DNA of 64,000 nucleotides from Ferruginibacter sp. (GTDB lineage: Bacteria; Bacteroidota; Bacteroidia; Chitinophagales; Chitinophagaceae): the NCBI GenBank assembly GCA_019638575.1, contig JAHBTN010000003.1:62001-126000 (forward strand), given 5' to 3'. Shown here piece after piece: positions 44,249 to 53,471 of this stretch. The notes beneath the pieces were generated by a model. The model did not search any database, was not told the DNA's origin, and saw nothing but the letters and a program-made list of their open reading frames with translations. Each line of letters opens with the position of its first letter. Position 1 is the first letter of the stretch. The translations under genes were made by a program, and so were the position numbers.

Positions 44249-44686
44249 TTATTTAAAACCCGGTAGTGTTTCCAGTTCTTGCATTTGATTGTTTATAAAT
44301 TTAAAAGCCATACAATAACTGCCATTTGTAATAACCAGGTAAGGCACCTGCAATACCATATTGTAACGCAAGGCCTGGTCAAACACTTTTTTATCCAACG
44401 CCACATTCATCTCTTTACATTCAATAATCATCCAGGGTTTTAAATTATGGCTGTACACTACCATATCAAAACGCTTTTTTAAATCGCCCAGTTTTATTTC
44501 TTTTTCAATGGCAATTAAAGTAACCGGGTATTTTTTTACATGGATAAGATATTGAAGAAAATTTTGCCGTACCCATTCTTCGGGAGTTAATACCACCCAT
44601 CGTTTACGGCATTCATCAAAGATGAATTCCTTCTCCTTCTTTGTATTAATTTTGGGGCGATATGATGGGTATTCAATTTTTATCAT
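44249..44686 (-). CDS. Orphan HsdR_N-type (restriction enzyme N-terminal) protein
   Basis: I start at the ATG at 44686 (MIKIEYP), giving 145 residues; the longer frame starts with TTG. The protein matches the isolated HsdR N-terminal nuclease domain: RFDMVVYSHN then the PD-(D/E)xK-like core WMIIECKE, with Asp and Glu/Lys in place. No modification or specificity subunit and no helicase domain accompany it, so it is not a type I restriction system. Lone copies occur in Bacteroidota, sometimes near DNA polymerase III genes, with unknown role. Confidence 0.78.
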   Translation of the reverse strand: MIKIEYPSYRPKINTKKEKEFIFDECRKRWVVLTPEEWVRQNFLQYLIHVKKYPVTLIAIEKEIKLGDLKKRFDMVVYSHNLKPWMIIECKEMNVALDKKVFDQALRYNMVLQVPYLVITNGSYCMAFKFINNQMQELETLPGFK

Positions 44687-44755
44687 TTGCAATAACCATA
44701 GTCTGGAAAAAGAATGTTGTATATTTAAACTTTAAAAGAATAATAACTGAAAGAT

Positions 44756-45529
44756 ATGAAGTCGAAAGCAGAAATTGTTACAAACTGGTTACCCAGATAC
44801 ACAGGTGAGAAAATTGAAAACTTTGGAGAATACATCTTACTCACCAATTTTGGTAACTATGTAGAGATGTTTGCAAAATGGAATAAAGTAAAAATTGTAG
44901 GCGTAGGCAAAGCCATGCAATGCGCTACAGCAAACGATATCACTATCATTAATTTTGGAATGGGCAGCCCCGGCGCTGCCACCATCATGGACCTGTTAAG
45001 CGCTATACAACCAAAAGCAGTTTTGTTTTTAGGTAAATGCGGCGGCTTAAAAAAACGAAATAAATTAGGCGATCTTATTTTACCCATTGCAGCCATCAGG
45101 GGCGAGGGTACATCAAACGATTATTTCCCGCCCGAAGTACCTGCCCTGCCAGCATTTGCATTACAAAAAGCTGTTTCAACTACCATTAGAGATTATGCCG
45201 TAGATTACTGGACAGGCACGGTTTACACCACCAACCGCAGGGTGTGGGAACATGATGATAAATTTAAAAATTACCTGCAGGAAGTAAGGGCATATGCTGT
45301 GGACATGGAAACGGCCACCATTTTCACCGTAGGATTCTATAATAAAATACCCACCGGCGCATTACTGCTTGTAAGCGATCAACCCATGACACCCGATGGT
45401 GTTAAAACTGCTGCCAGCGATAAAAAAATAACTGCTAAATATGTAGAAGTTCATTTAAAAATAGGCATCGATTCTTTAAAGCAATTAATTAATAACGGGT
45501 TAACTGTAAGGCACCTTAAGTTTTTATAA
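44756..45529 (+). CDS. amn: AMP nucleosidase
   Basis: The protein has 257 residues, the short Bacteroidota form lacking the N-terminal domain of the E. coli enzyme. It hydrolyses AMP to adenine and ribose 5-phosphate. The MTAN/PNP-type core is clear: ITIINFGMGSPGAATIMDLL, LFLGKCGGLKK (near 90), and AVDMETATIF with the purine-site acidic residue. It would recycle purines alongside purL in this window. The ABC transporter gene follows after 6 bases. Confidence 0.9.
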   Translation: MKSKAEIVTNWLPRYTGEKIENFGEYILLTNFGNYVEMFAKWNKVKIVGVGKAMQCATANDITIINFGMGSPGAATIMDLLSAIQPKAVLFLGKCGGLKKRNKLGDLILPIAAIRGEGTSNDYFPPEVPALPAFALQKAVSTTIRDYAVDYWTGTVYTTNRRVWEHDDKFKNYLQEVRAYAVDMETATIFTVGFYNKIPTGALLLVSDQPMTPDGVKTAASDKKITAKYVEVHLKIGIDSLKQLINNGLTVRHLKFL

Positions 45530-45535
45530 AAATGA

Positions 45536-47245
45536 ATGACCCCACTCCTCTCCATAAAAAACCTGCAAATAAAATTTAATGAAAGAGGGCAGCATGCAAC
45601 TGCCGTAAAAAATATTTCATTTAATGTTATGCCTGGCGAACTGCTTGCCATTGTTGGCGAAAGCGGTTCAGGAAAATCAATAACTGCCTTATCAATTTTG
45701 AGATTGCTGCCAACTACAGCAACCGTTACAGGGCAAATAATTTTTAACAAGCATACACCCATTGATATTTTACAATTGCCCGGTAATAAAATTGCCGGCA
45801 TACGAGGCAATGAAATAGCCATGATTTTCCAGGAGCCGATGACTTCCTTAAACCCGGTTTTTACCTGTGGATACCAGGTGATGGAAGTCATTAGAGTACA
45901 CCAACAGGTAAATAAGACTATCGCCCGGGAAAAAACCATTGAACTTTTTAAACAAGTACAATTACCTAATCCCGAAGAAATATTAAACCGTTATCCTCAT
46001 GAAATTAGTGGCGGACAAAAACAACGGGTGATGATTGCCATGGCTATGAGTTGTAGCCCATCTTTATTAATTGCAGATGAGCCAACCACAGCCCTTGATG
46101 TTACAGTGCAAAAAACAATACTGGAACTTATAAAATCTTTACAGCAGCAAAATAACATGGCTGTAATTTTTATCACCCATGATTTAGGCGTAGTAGCCGA
46201 TATTGCCGATAAGATAGTTGTAATGTACAAAGGTGAAATTGCAGAACAAGGTGATGCCCGTAAAATTCTTTTATCGCCTCAACATCCATACAGCAAGGCA
46301 TTAATAGCTTGCAGGCCTGCTGGCAAACAAAAAGGAACAAGATTGCCGGTAGTAAGTGATTTTTTAGTTACACAGCCATCCTTTAATGAAACAACTGAAA
46401 ACATTGTAACAACAAACAAAAACCTTGCTAATGATAAACCCAAAACAAATATCCTTGAAGTAAAAAACCTAACAGTTTCATTCCCGGCTAAAAAAAATTT
46501 TTTTGGAAAACCTACCCGTTATTTTAATGCAGTAGATAATGTAAGCTTCGCCATCCAACAAGGAGATATTGTAGGCCTTGTGGGCGAAAGCGGTTGCGGC
46601 AAAACCACGCTGGGCCGATGTATACTGCAATTAATAAAACCTTCTGCAGGAAACATAATTTTAGATGGCAGGGATATTACAGCCATGAAACCTGCTACTT
46701 TACGTCATATACGTAAAGACTTACAAATAGTTTTCCAGGATCCGTTTGGCTCATTAAACCCAAGGATATCAATTGGAGAAGCTATTTTGGAACCTTTAAA
46801 AGTTCATGCCATAACAGCAAATAACAAACAACGAAAAGAAAAAGTAATGGAGTTGTTGCAAAAAGTAAGCCTTGAAACCAGCCATTACAACCGATATCCG
46901 CACCAATTCAGCGGCGGGCAAAGGCAACGCATTTGTATAGCAAGAGCATTGGCTCTTAACCCTTCGTTTTTAATTTTTGATGAAAGTGTATCGGCTTTGG
47001 ATGTAAGTGTACAGGCACAGGTACTAAACCTGTTGAACGATTTGAAAGCAGAATTTGGCTTCACTTCTATCTTTATTTCGCACGATTTATCTGTTGTGCA
47101 TTATATCTGTAACCGTATTATTGTAATGAACAAAGGAGCCATTGAAGAAGAAGGCATGGCCGATGATATTTATTTTAACCCCAAAAGAGAATACACAAAA
47201 AAACTGCTGGAAGCCATACCAGGAAAAAGTTTGCTTAAATTTTAA
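45536..47245 (+). CDS. Peptide/nickel-type ABC transporter, fused dual ATPase subunit
   Basis: The protein has 569 residues, with two complete ATPase halves in one chain (DppD-DppF or GsiA arrangement). Half 1: Walker A GESGSGKS at 41-48 and signature ISGGQKQR. Half 2: Walker A GESGCGKT at 350-357 and signature FSGGQRQR, with DPFGSLNPR and DESVSALD in the usual places. It is cytoplasmic and powers uptake of oligopeptides or similar. No permease or binding-protein genes are adjacent in the window, so the rest of the transporter is elsewhere. It directly follows the AMP nucleosidase. Confidence 0.92.
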   Translation: MTPLLSIKNLQIKFNERGQHATAVKNISFNVMPGELLAIVGESGSGKSITALSILRLLPTTATVTGQIIFNKHTPIDILQLPGNKIAGIRGNEIAMIFQEPMTSLNPVFTCGYQVMEVIRVHQQVNKTIAREKTIELFKQVQLPNPEEILNRYPHEISGGQKQRVMIAMAMSCSPSLLIADEPTTALDVTVQKTILELIKSLQQQNNMAVIFITHDLGVVADIADKIVVMYKGEIAEQGDARKILLSPQHPYSKALIACRPAGKQKGTRLPVVSDFLVTQPSFNETTENIVTTNKNLANDKPKTNILEVKNLTVSFPAKKNFFGKPTRYFNAVDNVSFAIQQGDIVGLVGESGCGKTTLGRCILQLIKPSAGNIILDGRDITAMKPATLRHIRKDLQIVFQDPFGSLNPRISIGEAILEPLKVHAITANNKQRKEKVMELLQKVSLETSHYNRYPHQFSGGQRQRICIARALALNPSFLIFDESVSALDVSVQAQVLNLLNDLKAEFGFTSIFISHDLSVVHYICNRIIVMNKGAIEEEGMADDIYFNPKREYTKKLLEAIPGKSLLKF

Positions 47246-47287
47246 ACAGCTAATAATACATTATAAAATTTTTTCCCAAGGTTCTAA

Positions 47288-50200
47288 TCAATTTTCAATA
47301 TTGTTATTATAACGGATTCGATAAAATTGGTTATTGTAAAACTCCCTGCTGCTTTCATGAAGGCTGAATAATAATTTTTTCAATTCGTTTTGCAACTGTT
47401 CATCAAGCCCTGTAGCAGTATTTATATTTTTATCTGTTAGTGTAGTTAATTTATTATCTGTACTAATCTGTTTTTCGGCCAGGGGTTGCAAACCACTAAA
47501 CCCAATTTTCCAATCGTCGGTTTTATCAATCCTGTATTTAAAACAATAAACCATCCCTTTATTTGAATAATAAGCAGCCGGTATTTTTTTTAAAAACACA
47601 ACCGAATCCATTCCCTGATATTTGCTAAGGGGTATTAAAAAGCTTTTTGCTATTAATTGTTGTGTTTTAAATGCGGCAGGAAATGCATCCAGCCTACCTG
47701 CCTTTTCAAGCTGAATGTATAATTTGCTCCTGTATTTATCATCTGCTGCAAGTGCATACAAAATACTATCTGCCACAGGTTGGCTATTACGAAGTAATAA
47801 TACAGCAGCAGTAAGCCTAACATAAGGCTCTCTTGATTTAAGCAGCCTTTCAAAAAATATTTGTACAGGCTTTTTGAAATTGTAAAATGGCGACAACAGT
47901 ACACTATAATCATTTATATTGTTATCGCCTACCCTGTCGTACTCTGTGTTGAAAGAAAGTTCATTATTCATGTCTTCACCCGATAACTCTTTTTCAAGCA
48001 ATTGCTCATCTTTTGCTTGTTGTCGTTTTAATTCAACACGGGCATCAAAATAAATTTTATCAAAATAGTCTGCATAATCAGACGCTTTCACCAGGTTACT
48101 GTCAATCAATATTACCAGCAATGACAACACATGTTTTTTATAATCAATTAATGATGACAACTGCAGCAACTCAGGGTACAGTTGCCTGGCCAGTAACAAA
48201 GAATCTTTAAGGTTGGCAAACATTTTAGCATATTCATATTCATCAGTTAAAACAGGTGGTTCTTGTAAAATAAGTTCTTTAAACAGATGAATAGCTTCAT
48301 TAGTTTTTTTATTTGACAGGGCTAAAAAAACTTTATTCTGAAAAGTATTTGTATCGGCTACCTGTTCATAAATTTTTTTAAGCAGCTTAACAACAACCGG
48401 CCGGGTACTATCTTTTATATATCCCAGTTCTGCAATTAGTTTTGATTTTATTTCAAAATATCCCTTATCAGTAAGTTTTAGTTTATTAATTGCTTTTTCA
48501 ATTAATGGTACTGCATCTTCTCCAAAATAAATATTTGATATGGATTGCTGAGCTTTTACCTGAATGGTGCTATCGGTGCTAAACAAATCAGAAAAAAACT
48601 CTTCAGGTTTATTTTCACTAATATTTGGGCCCAGTTTTTTTGCTGCCGGTGAAAAGCTTGTAAAGAATGACCGGATAAAACTGCTTTCGGTGCCAAGGGT
48701 ATCGCCCATTGTTGCCAAACTGAAACTGTAATTATCTTTCATCATCAGCATACGGGTGATAGTTCTTGATGAACCCGTATCCTTTAAATGAAATTTGTAG
48801 GCAATTACATCATTTGCCAGTATTATTGTATCTGTTTTGTAAATATAAAAACCATCATCGTAAATATAATCGCTTACAATATCTATCCATTGTTTTGATT
48901 TATCTTTTACATAATAATATTTAGGGTACTCTTGAACACTAACCGAAACCGTCTCGCCGGTTGCATCACTTTTAAAATTACCGTTTTTTGTTTTTGGCCA
49001 AAATTTAAAACTGTTATTATCATTATATAAATCAACTTCAGTTTTTTCAGTAATTGATCTTATATCATCATTAATTGCAGGCGCAACCGGTGTTTGCACG
49101 ATAAAATGCATAAAGCTGTCTGTAAAAGCTTTGGGCACACTATACCTGTAAGGAGTAAAAGAAAAAGAATTAAAAAAAGCTGAAAAGTCTGCCCTTTTGT
49201 TTTTTCCCCTGGCAGCAAGCACATAATAATGCGGGCCTTTAATTATAAACCTTGCTTGCATAATTGAACCATCATTCATTTTTTCTTTTATATCAAGGCA
49301 GGGATAACCTTTAAAATTGCTTTGTACCCGGCTAAACTGTTTGTTTGATTTGTTAGGATATTGAAATGATTCTTCAATTAGCGATAGGTCGAAGCTGTCT
49401 TCTTCTAAAAACTGGAAATTATATACCGATTTTTTCAGGATAAGGTATGCATTACCGTTTGATTTATCGGCCGCTTCATATTCCCACCGGTTGATACCAT
49501 CGCTATTTGATGTATTGTAATAAATAAAAGGTTGCTGTGGCATCCATACTGAAAATCCGCCCTGCAGTGGTTCAAAGATTCCTGCTGCATTAGTTACCTG
49601 TTTAAAATGTATTGACGAAAAGAATTTTTCAGTTTCTTCGCCATCTATATAATTCTCCTTTCCACTCATTTTAAAAAATAAAACTTCAAAAGGTGTAATG
49701 AAAATATTATATCGTTGCATATCGCCCCGGCGTGTTCGGTTAGTTATATCTAAACCTTTATATCCATTTCGGGTAATGTTTTTTTTTATTAAAATTTTAC
49801 CCGGGATGTTTTCGTATAAAATACTGTCTAATTTTTTGTATACATCATTTTCATCCTGATTTAAAAACGGGGCATGGGTTTTAATACGAGTAATAAGGTA
49901 ATAACTTCCATTAGCCATGTCGGAATATTGCCATCGTTCGGGCAAACTGTAAACATCAGCCATTTTAAACAAAGGCCCCGGCATTTCAACTGTAAAAAAA
50001 CTGTCTTCGGCAGTTTGGGTTGAAAAAGTTACCGGCATTTTCATCTTATCAATAGATTCTTTCTGATCGGCATCACGGTCAGTCATAAATATTGGCCTAA
50101 CCGTATACCCTTTTTTTCTAAGCAATTCAATAATGCCCCTTGGTCCGGGCAAATGAGCTGCCCCTACCGCCGCAAATAATGAATTTTTTTTAATGATGGT

Positions 50201-50962
50201 ATCAATTGAATAAGCTTGTATCTCATTCCGTTTATAAAGGAACTTTTCCATGAATGCCTCCGACCAGTTCACAGTTCTGTCTAGTGAGTCCATCAGGTCC
50301 AGGTCGCCACGGCGGTAAGCATCTTCTATCTTCTCTGCTAATTCAAAATCTTTGTAAGCGCCCCAGTCGTAGTTTTTTTTCTTTTTTTCCCTGGCCTTAT
50401 CAGCATAGGCTTCAAGAATTATTTTTTCTGATTCAAGATAATCCTCCACACCGGCCGCCCTTTTACCAAGCTTTTTAGCGATTTGATAAATATATAAATC
50501 CAAAAAAGTATCTTCTTCAAAATCTTCTTTTTCTTTAAAGTTCCGGTAAAGCAAACTGTTTATTATGGTTGGCTCGCTGCTTAAGGCTTGTTTAAGGTCA
50601 TCATTGTAAGAACCAATACTGAAAGATTTTTCATTAAGGTAATCGCCATCTGTGTTTTTTACATAAAGGCTGTAATCTTCTTTAATTTTATTAACCTGCA
50701 TCATCTGCCTCTGCCATGTTTCGGGATTAAGTTCAAGAGCAACAACATCCACACTTTTAAGCGCCAGGTAAAACGAATCGCTTAAATGAAAAACCATTTT
50801 ACTGCTTACATGCATGGTACCAAAAAGGTAGGATGGTTTTACCAGGCCATTGCCCCTAATCTCCCATAAAAGGCTTTTATACCTGCCATTATTTTTCTTT
50901 TGTGCACAAACATAAAAGGCCAGGGTTACAAAAATCAGGAAGATGCAGCTTTTTTTAATCAT
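47288..50962 (-). CDS. Giant exported TraB/GumN-domain protein
   Basis: The protein has 1224 residues. The signal peptide ends near residue 21 (YVCAQKKN). Residues of about 30-290 form a TraB/GumN domain: LLWEIRGNGLVKPSYLFGTMH at 31-51, then GAAHLPGPRG near 265 and the C-terminal IRPIF segment. TraB/GumN domains occur in metalloprotease-like and pheromone-shutdown proteins; here the GxxH motifs are intact. The remaining roughly 900 residues have no recognised domain; they contain several beta-rich repeats and, around 800-1000, helical segments resembling HEAT-like repeats. No sorting domain is seen at the C-terminus, so it is probably periplasmic. The function is unknown. Confidence 0.8.
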   Translation of the reverse strand: MIKKSCIFLIFVTLAFYVCAQKKNNGRYKSLLWEIRGNGLVKPSYLFGTMHVSSKMVFHLSDSFYLALKSVDVVALELNPETWQRQMMQVNKIKEDYSLYVKNTDGDYLNEKSFSIGSYNDDLKQALSSEPTIINSLLYRNFKEKEDFEEDTFLDLYIYQIAKKLGKRAAGVEDYLESEKIILEAYADKAREKKKKNYDWGAYKDFELAEKIEDAYRRGDLDLMDSLDRTVNWSEAFMEKFLYKRNEIQAYSIDTIIKKNSLFAAVGAAHLPGPRGIIELLRKKGYTVRPIFMTDRDADQKESIDKMKMPVTFSTQTAEDSFFTVEMPGPLFKMADVYSLPERWQYSDMANGSYYLITRIKTHAPFLNQDENDVYKKLDSILYENIPGKILIKKNITRNGYKGLDITNRTRRGDMQRYNIFITPFEVLFFKMSGKENYIDGEETEKFFSSIHFKQVTNAAGIFEPLQGGFSVWMPQQPFIYYNTSNSDGINRWEYEAADKSNGNAYLILKKSVYNFQFLEEDSFDLSLIEESFQYPNKSNKQFSRVQSNFKGYPCLDIKEKMNDGSIMQARFIIKGPHYYVLAARGKNKRADFSAFFNSFSFTPYRYSVPKAFTDSFMHFIVQTPVAPAINDDIRSITEKTEVDLYNDNNSFKFWPKTKNGNFKSDATGETVSVSVQEYPKYYYVKDKSKQWIDIVSDYIYDDGFYIYKTDTIILANDVIAYKFHLKDTGSSRTITRMLMMKDNYSFSLATMGDTLGTESSFIRSFFTSFSPAAKKLGPNISENKPEEFFSDLFSTDSTIQVKAQQSISNIYFGEDAVPLIEKAINKLKLTDKGYFEIKSKLIAELGYIKDSTRPVVVKLLKKIYEQVADTNTFQNKVFLALSNKKTNEAIHLFKELILQEPPVLTDEYEYAKMFANLKDSLLLARQLYPELLQLSSLIDYKKHVLSLLVILIDSNLVKASDYADYFDKIYFDARVELKRQQAKDEQLLEKELSGEDMNNELSFNTEYDRVGDNNINDYSVLLSPFYNFKKPVQIFFERLLKSREPYVRLTAAVLLLRNSQPVADSILYALAADDKYRSKLYIQLEKAGRLDAFPAAFKTQQLIAKSFLIPLSKYQGMDSVVFLKKIPAAYYSNKGMVYCFKYRIDKTDDWKIGFSGLQPLAEKQISTDNKLTTLTDKNINTATGLDEQLQNELKKLLFSLHESSREFYNNQFYRIRYNNNIEN

Positions 50963-51102
50963 GATGGTTTAGCTTATAAACGGCTTAGCTATAAAGATGC
51001 GTATAACCCAATAAAGCGCAAAATTGTATTTAAGGCAAGTATAATACATTAATAATTGGTTATTTAAAAAAGAATATTACGCAAAATCTCACAGCTATTC
51101 AT

Positions 51103-51110
51103 TACCTTTG
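51103..51110 (+). promoter_or_regulatory. queA -7 promoter element
   Basis: TACCTTTG matches the Bacteroidota -7 consensus, about 106 bases before the queA ATG. No clear -33 partner is seen. A structured leader follows. Confidence 0.45.
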
Positions 51111-51118
51111 CACACTTT

Positions 51119-51216
51119 ACATCATGCCGTAACATGATAAATGCCCTAAAACCCGGGCTCAATCACTGTAACACTACAGTACTGGCATGTAGCACTTTTA
51201 AAAATTAAATAGTTAC
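51119..51216 (+). promoter_or_regulatory. Structured queA leader (untested)
   Basis: Between the -7 element and queA lie successive hairpins: ATCATG-CCGTAA-CATGAT (51121-51138), GCCC-TAAAACCC-GGGC (51143-51158), and ACTGTA-ACAC-TACAGT (51165-51180). TGCC (51142-51145) can also pair with GGCA (51184-51187) in an alternative outer stem. It does not match preQ1 riboswitch shapes that I know. Regulation of queuosine synthesis through this leader is only a hypothesis. Confidence 0.35.
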
Positions 51217-52266
51217 ATGAAATTATCCCAATTCAGGTTCGACCTTCCATTAAACCTCATTGCCCAAAACCCTACAAAACGCAGAGAAGACAGCCGGATG
51301 ATGGTTATTGACCGTAAAACCGGGCAAATTGATAACAAACATTTTAAAGACATACTTGATTATTTTGATGACAAGGATGTTTTTGTAGTGAACAATACCA
51401 AGGTTTTTCCTGCACGCATGTATGGCCGTAAAGAAAAAACCGGCGCTAAAATTGAAGTTTTCCTGTTAAGGGAACTAAACAAAGCCAATAAACTTTGGGA
51501 TGTAATTGTTGACCCTGCACGCAAAATTCGTGTGGGCAACAAATTATATTTTGGCGAAAGTGACGAACTGGTTGCAGAAGTAATTGACAACACTACCAGC
51601 CGTGGGCGAACCATTCGTTTTTTGTGGGATGGCACTGATGCAGAATTTAGGGCTATGCTTGAATTTTTAGGAGAAACGCCATTGCCAAAATACATTAAAC
51701 GTAAGCCCGATGAAGAAGATAAAGAACGGTATCAAACAGTTTATGCAAAACATGAAGGCGCTGTGGCTGCGCCTACTGCGGGTATGCACTTTAGCCAGGA
51801 ACTGATAAAGCGCCTGGAGATAAAAGGTATAAGGTTTGCCGAAGCAACGTTACATACAGGCCTGGGAACTTTTAGGCCGATAGAAGTAGAAGACCTTAGT
51901 AAGCATAAGATGGATGCAGAATATTACCGTATTGAAGAAACGGCCTGCAACATTGTAAATAAAGCAAAAGAACAAGGCCATAGAATTTGTTCGATAGGCA
52001 CTACAACCATGAGGGCTATGGAATCTTCATTTACTGCTCAAAAATTATTAAAACCTTCAGAAGGATGGACAAACCATTTTATCCATCCGCCTTATAATTT
52101 TAGTATTGCCGATTCGTTGGTTACTAACTTTCACCTGCCAAAAACAAGCCTGCTTATTATGGCTTGTGCATTTGCCGGTTACGACCTGATGATGGAAGCT
52201 TACAAAAAAGCCATCAAGGATAAATACCGTTTCTTTAGTTATGGAGATGCGATGCTTATCATTTAA
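51217..52266 (+). CDS. queA: S-adenosylmethionine:tRNA ribosyltransferase-isomerase
   Basis: The protein has 349 residues, full length. It transfers a ribosyl group from S-adenosylmethionine to preQ1-modified tRNA, forming epoxyqueuosine in queuosine synthesis. The N-terminal [25 protein letters not shown] and the HHxG-like patterns ([19 protein letters not shown]) are diagnostic. A structured leader and -7 element lie upstream; two hairpins follow the stop. Confidence 0.95.
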   Translation: MKLSQFRFDLPLNLIAQNPTKRREDSRMMVIDRKTGQIDNKHFKDILDYFDDKDVFVVNNTKVFPARMYGRKEKTGAKIEVFLLRELNKANKLWDVIVDPARKIRVGNKLYFGESDELVAEVIDNTTSRGRTIRFLWDGTDAEFRAMLEFLGETPLPKYIKRKPDEEDKERYQTVYAKHEGAVAAPTAGMHFSQELIKRLEIKGIRFAEATLHTGLGTFRPIEVEDLSKHKMDAEYYRIEETACNIVNKAKEQGHRICSIGTTTMRAMESSFTAQKLLKPSEGWTNHFIHPPYNFSIADSLVTNFHLPKTSLLIMACAFAGYDLMMEAYKKAIKDKYRFFSYGDAMLII

Positions 52267-52281
52267 TGTTTAAAACTTTAT

Positions 52282-52311
52282 AAAAAAACTCTCCAAATGG
52301 AGAGTTTTTTT
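52282..52311 (+). terminator. Intrinsic terminator after queA
   Basis: ACTCTCC / GGAGAGT stem with an AAAT loop and a run of seven T's, preceded by seven A's. Confidence 0.88.
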
Positions 52312-52321
52312 ATACAACAAT

Positions 52322-52341
52322 GCCCGGATAAAAATCCGGGC
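52322..52341. terminator. Second hairpin after queA
   Basis: A perfect 8-bp stem GCCCGGAT / ATCCGGGC with an AAAA loop lies 11 bases after the first terminator. There is no long T-run on the plus strand, so its role (back-up terminator or structural element) is uncertain. Confidence 0.4.
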
Positions 52342-52455
52342 TGTTATTAAATCCAATATCCTATGAAAACCAATGATAAGACGTACCAGCCAATAATTTT
52401 GTTGCAAAAGAAATGTTAACTGTTTTATTTAACTTTAAGCAATAAAAAAACAAAT

Positions 52456-52920
52456 ATGAAAACAATTCAACAATGGCTTAGCGAATACGGTGAAAGCCAC
52501 CAAAATCATACTAACAAAACTATCCATTGGATTTGTGTACCCGCCATCTTCTTCTCCATAGTGGGTTTATTGTATGGTATTAAACTACCCTTTGCCATTG
52601 CCGGCATACAATTAAATGTGGCTATCATTATTTTGTTTTTGGTTACTATTTATTATATAAGCCTTTCAAAAACTCTTTGGGTGGGCTTATTATTGTTTGC
52701 TTTATTATGCTTGTGGCTATGCAACATGATTGAGCAGGCATCTTTTATGCCGCTATGGCTATTTTCGTTAATCATATTTGCTGTAGCGTGGGTGGGGCAG
52801 TTTTACGGGCATAAAGTGGAAGGAAAGAAACCTTCATTTTTTAAAGACATACAGTTTTTAATGATTGGACCCGCCTGGCTGATGAGTTTCATTTATAAAA
52901 AACTAGGAATTGGCATTTAA
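52456..52920 (+). CDS. Mpo1-like (DUF962) membrane protein
   Basis: The protein has 154 residues with four hydrophobic segments. The conserved features of the DUF962/Mpo1 family are present: W-x-x-Y-x-x-x-H-x-N (about 8-20, YGESHQNHTNK), HWICVP, and near the C-terminus QFYGHKVEGKKPSFFK. Yeast Mpo1 is an iron-dependent 2-hydroxy fatty-acid dioxygenase; bacterial members are uncharacterised. It is in a plus-strand pair with the 52945 gene. Confidence 0.85.
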   Translation: MKTIQQWLSEYGESHQNHTNKTIHWICVPAIFFSIVGLLYGIKLPFAIAGIQLNVAIIILFLVTIYYISLSKTLWVGLLLFALLCLWLCNMIEQASFMPLWLFSLIIFAVAWVGQFYGHKVEGKKPSFFKDIQFLMIGPAWLMSFIYKKLGIGI

Positions 52921-52944
52921 TTAAAATGAAATAAAAATCATGAT

Positions 52945-53400
52945 ATGAAAATAATTTTCAGCTTATTATTTTTTTCTTTCAGTTATTATTTAAATGCTCA
53001 AAAACTTAACCCTGCGTACGATTCAATACTGGCAAAAAAATACGGTGCAGATGATTATGGTATGAAAATGTATGTGCTAGTAATTTTAAAAACCGGCACC
53101 AATACAACTACCGACAAAATATTAACTGATAGTTTGTTTGCCGGGCACATGAATAATATTGCACACATGGTTAAGATAAAAAAATTGGTTGTAGCTGGCC
53201 CTATCTCAATAAATGAAAAAGCTTACAGGGGTATTTTTATACTGGATGTAAAGGATTTTGCTGAAGCTGAGAAATTGCTTGACAAAGACCCTGCCATAAA
53301 AGAAAAACTGCTGGCGGTTGAAATGTATAACTGGTATGGCGCTGCCGCCTTACCGGCTTACTTAGATGATTTTGATAAAATATGGAAAATAGGATTTTAA
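52945..53400 (+). CDS. Exported YciI-like protein
   Basis: The protein has 151 residues, with a signal peptide (MKIIFSL to LNAQK). The mature part is a YciI ferredoxin-like fold: LVILKTG near 45-51, His68 followed by MNNIAHMVKIKKLVVAGPI, and the closing FIVLD/LAVEMYNWYG strand. The family usually sits in the cytoplasm (dehydrochlorinase-like relatives), so an exported copy is unusual. An inverted repeat follows and probably ends the transcript. Confidence 0.8.
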   Translation: MKIIFSLLFFSFSYYLNAQKLNPAYDSILAKKYGADDYGMKMYVLVILKTGTNTTTDKILTDSLFAGHMNNIAHMVKIKKLVVAGPISINEKAYRGIFILDVKDFAEAEKLLDKDPAIKEKLLAVEMYNWYGAAALPAYLDDFDKIWKIGF

Positions 53401-53406
53401 GAAAGG

Positions 53407-53470
53407 CAAAAATCAAAAGTAAAAATTAAAAAAATATCTCAGAAACCCTAATAATACTTTTGATTTTTGA
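53407..53470. terminator. Perfect inverted repeat between convergent genes (spacer repeat copy 2)
   Basis: CAAAAATCAAAAGT (53407-53420) and its exact complement (53456-53469) enclose a 35-base loop. It lies between the convergent YciI-like and lysC genes and probably terminates both. It shares CAAAAGTAAAAATT and TTTTGATTTTTGA with the pyrR-pyrB spacer at 10.5 kb. Confidence 0.55.
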
Positions 53471-53471
53471 T

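Noticed and set aside
44249-44686. Type I restriction system
   Set aside because: Only an isolated N-terminal nuclease-like domain is present; neighbouring genes are metabolic and transport genes.
45451-45939. 162-codon minus-strand frame across the AMP nucleosidase/ABC boundary
   Set aside because: Overlaps two confident genes in the opposite direction with no recognisable features.
51119-51216. preQ1 riboswitch before queA
   Set aside because: The leader hairpins do not form the preQ1-I pseudoknot or the A-rich tail; recorded only as a structured leader.
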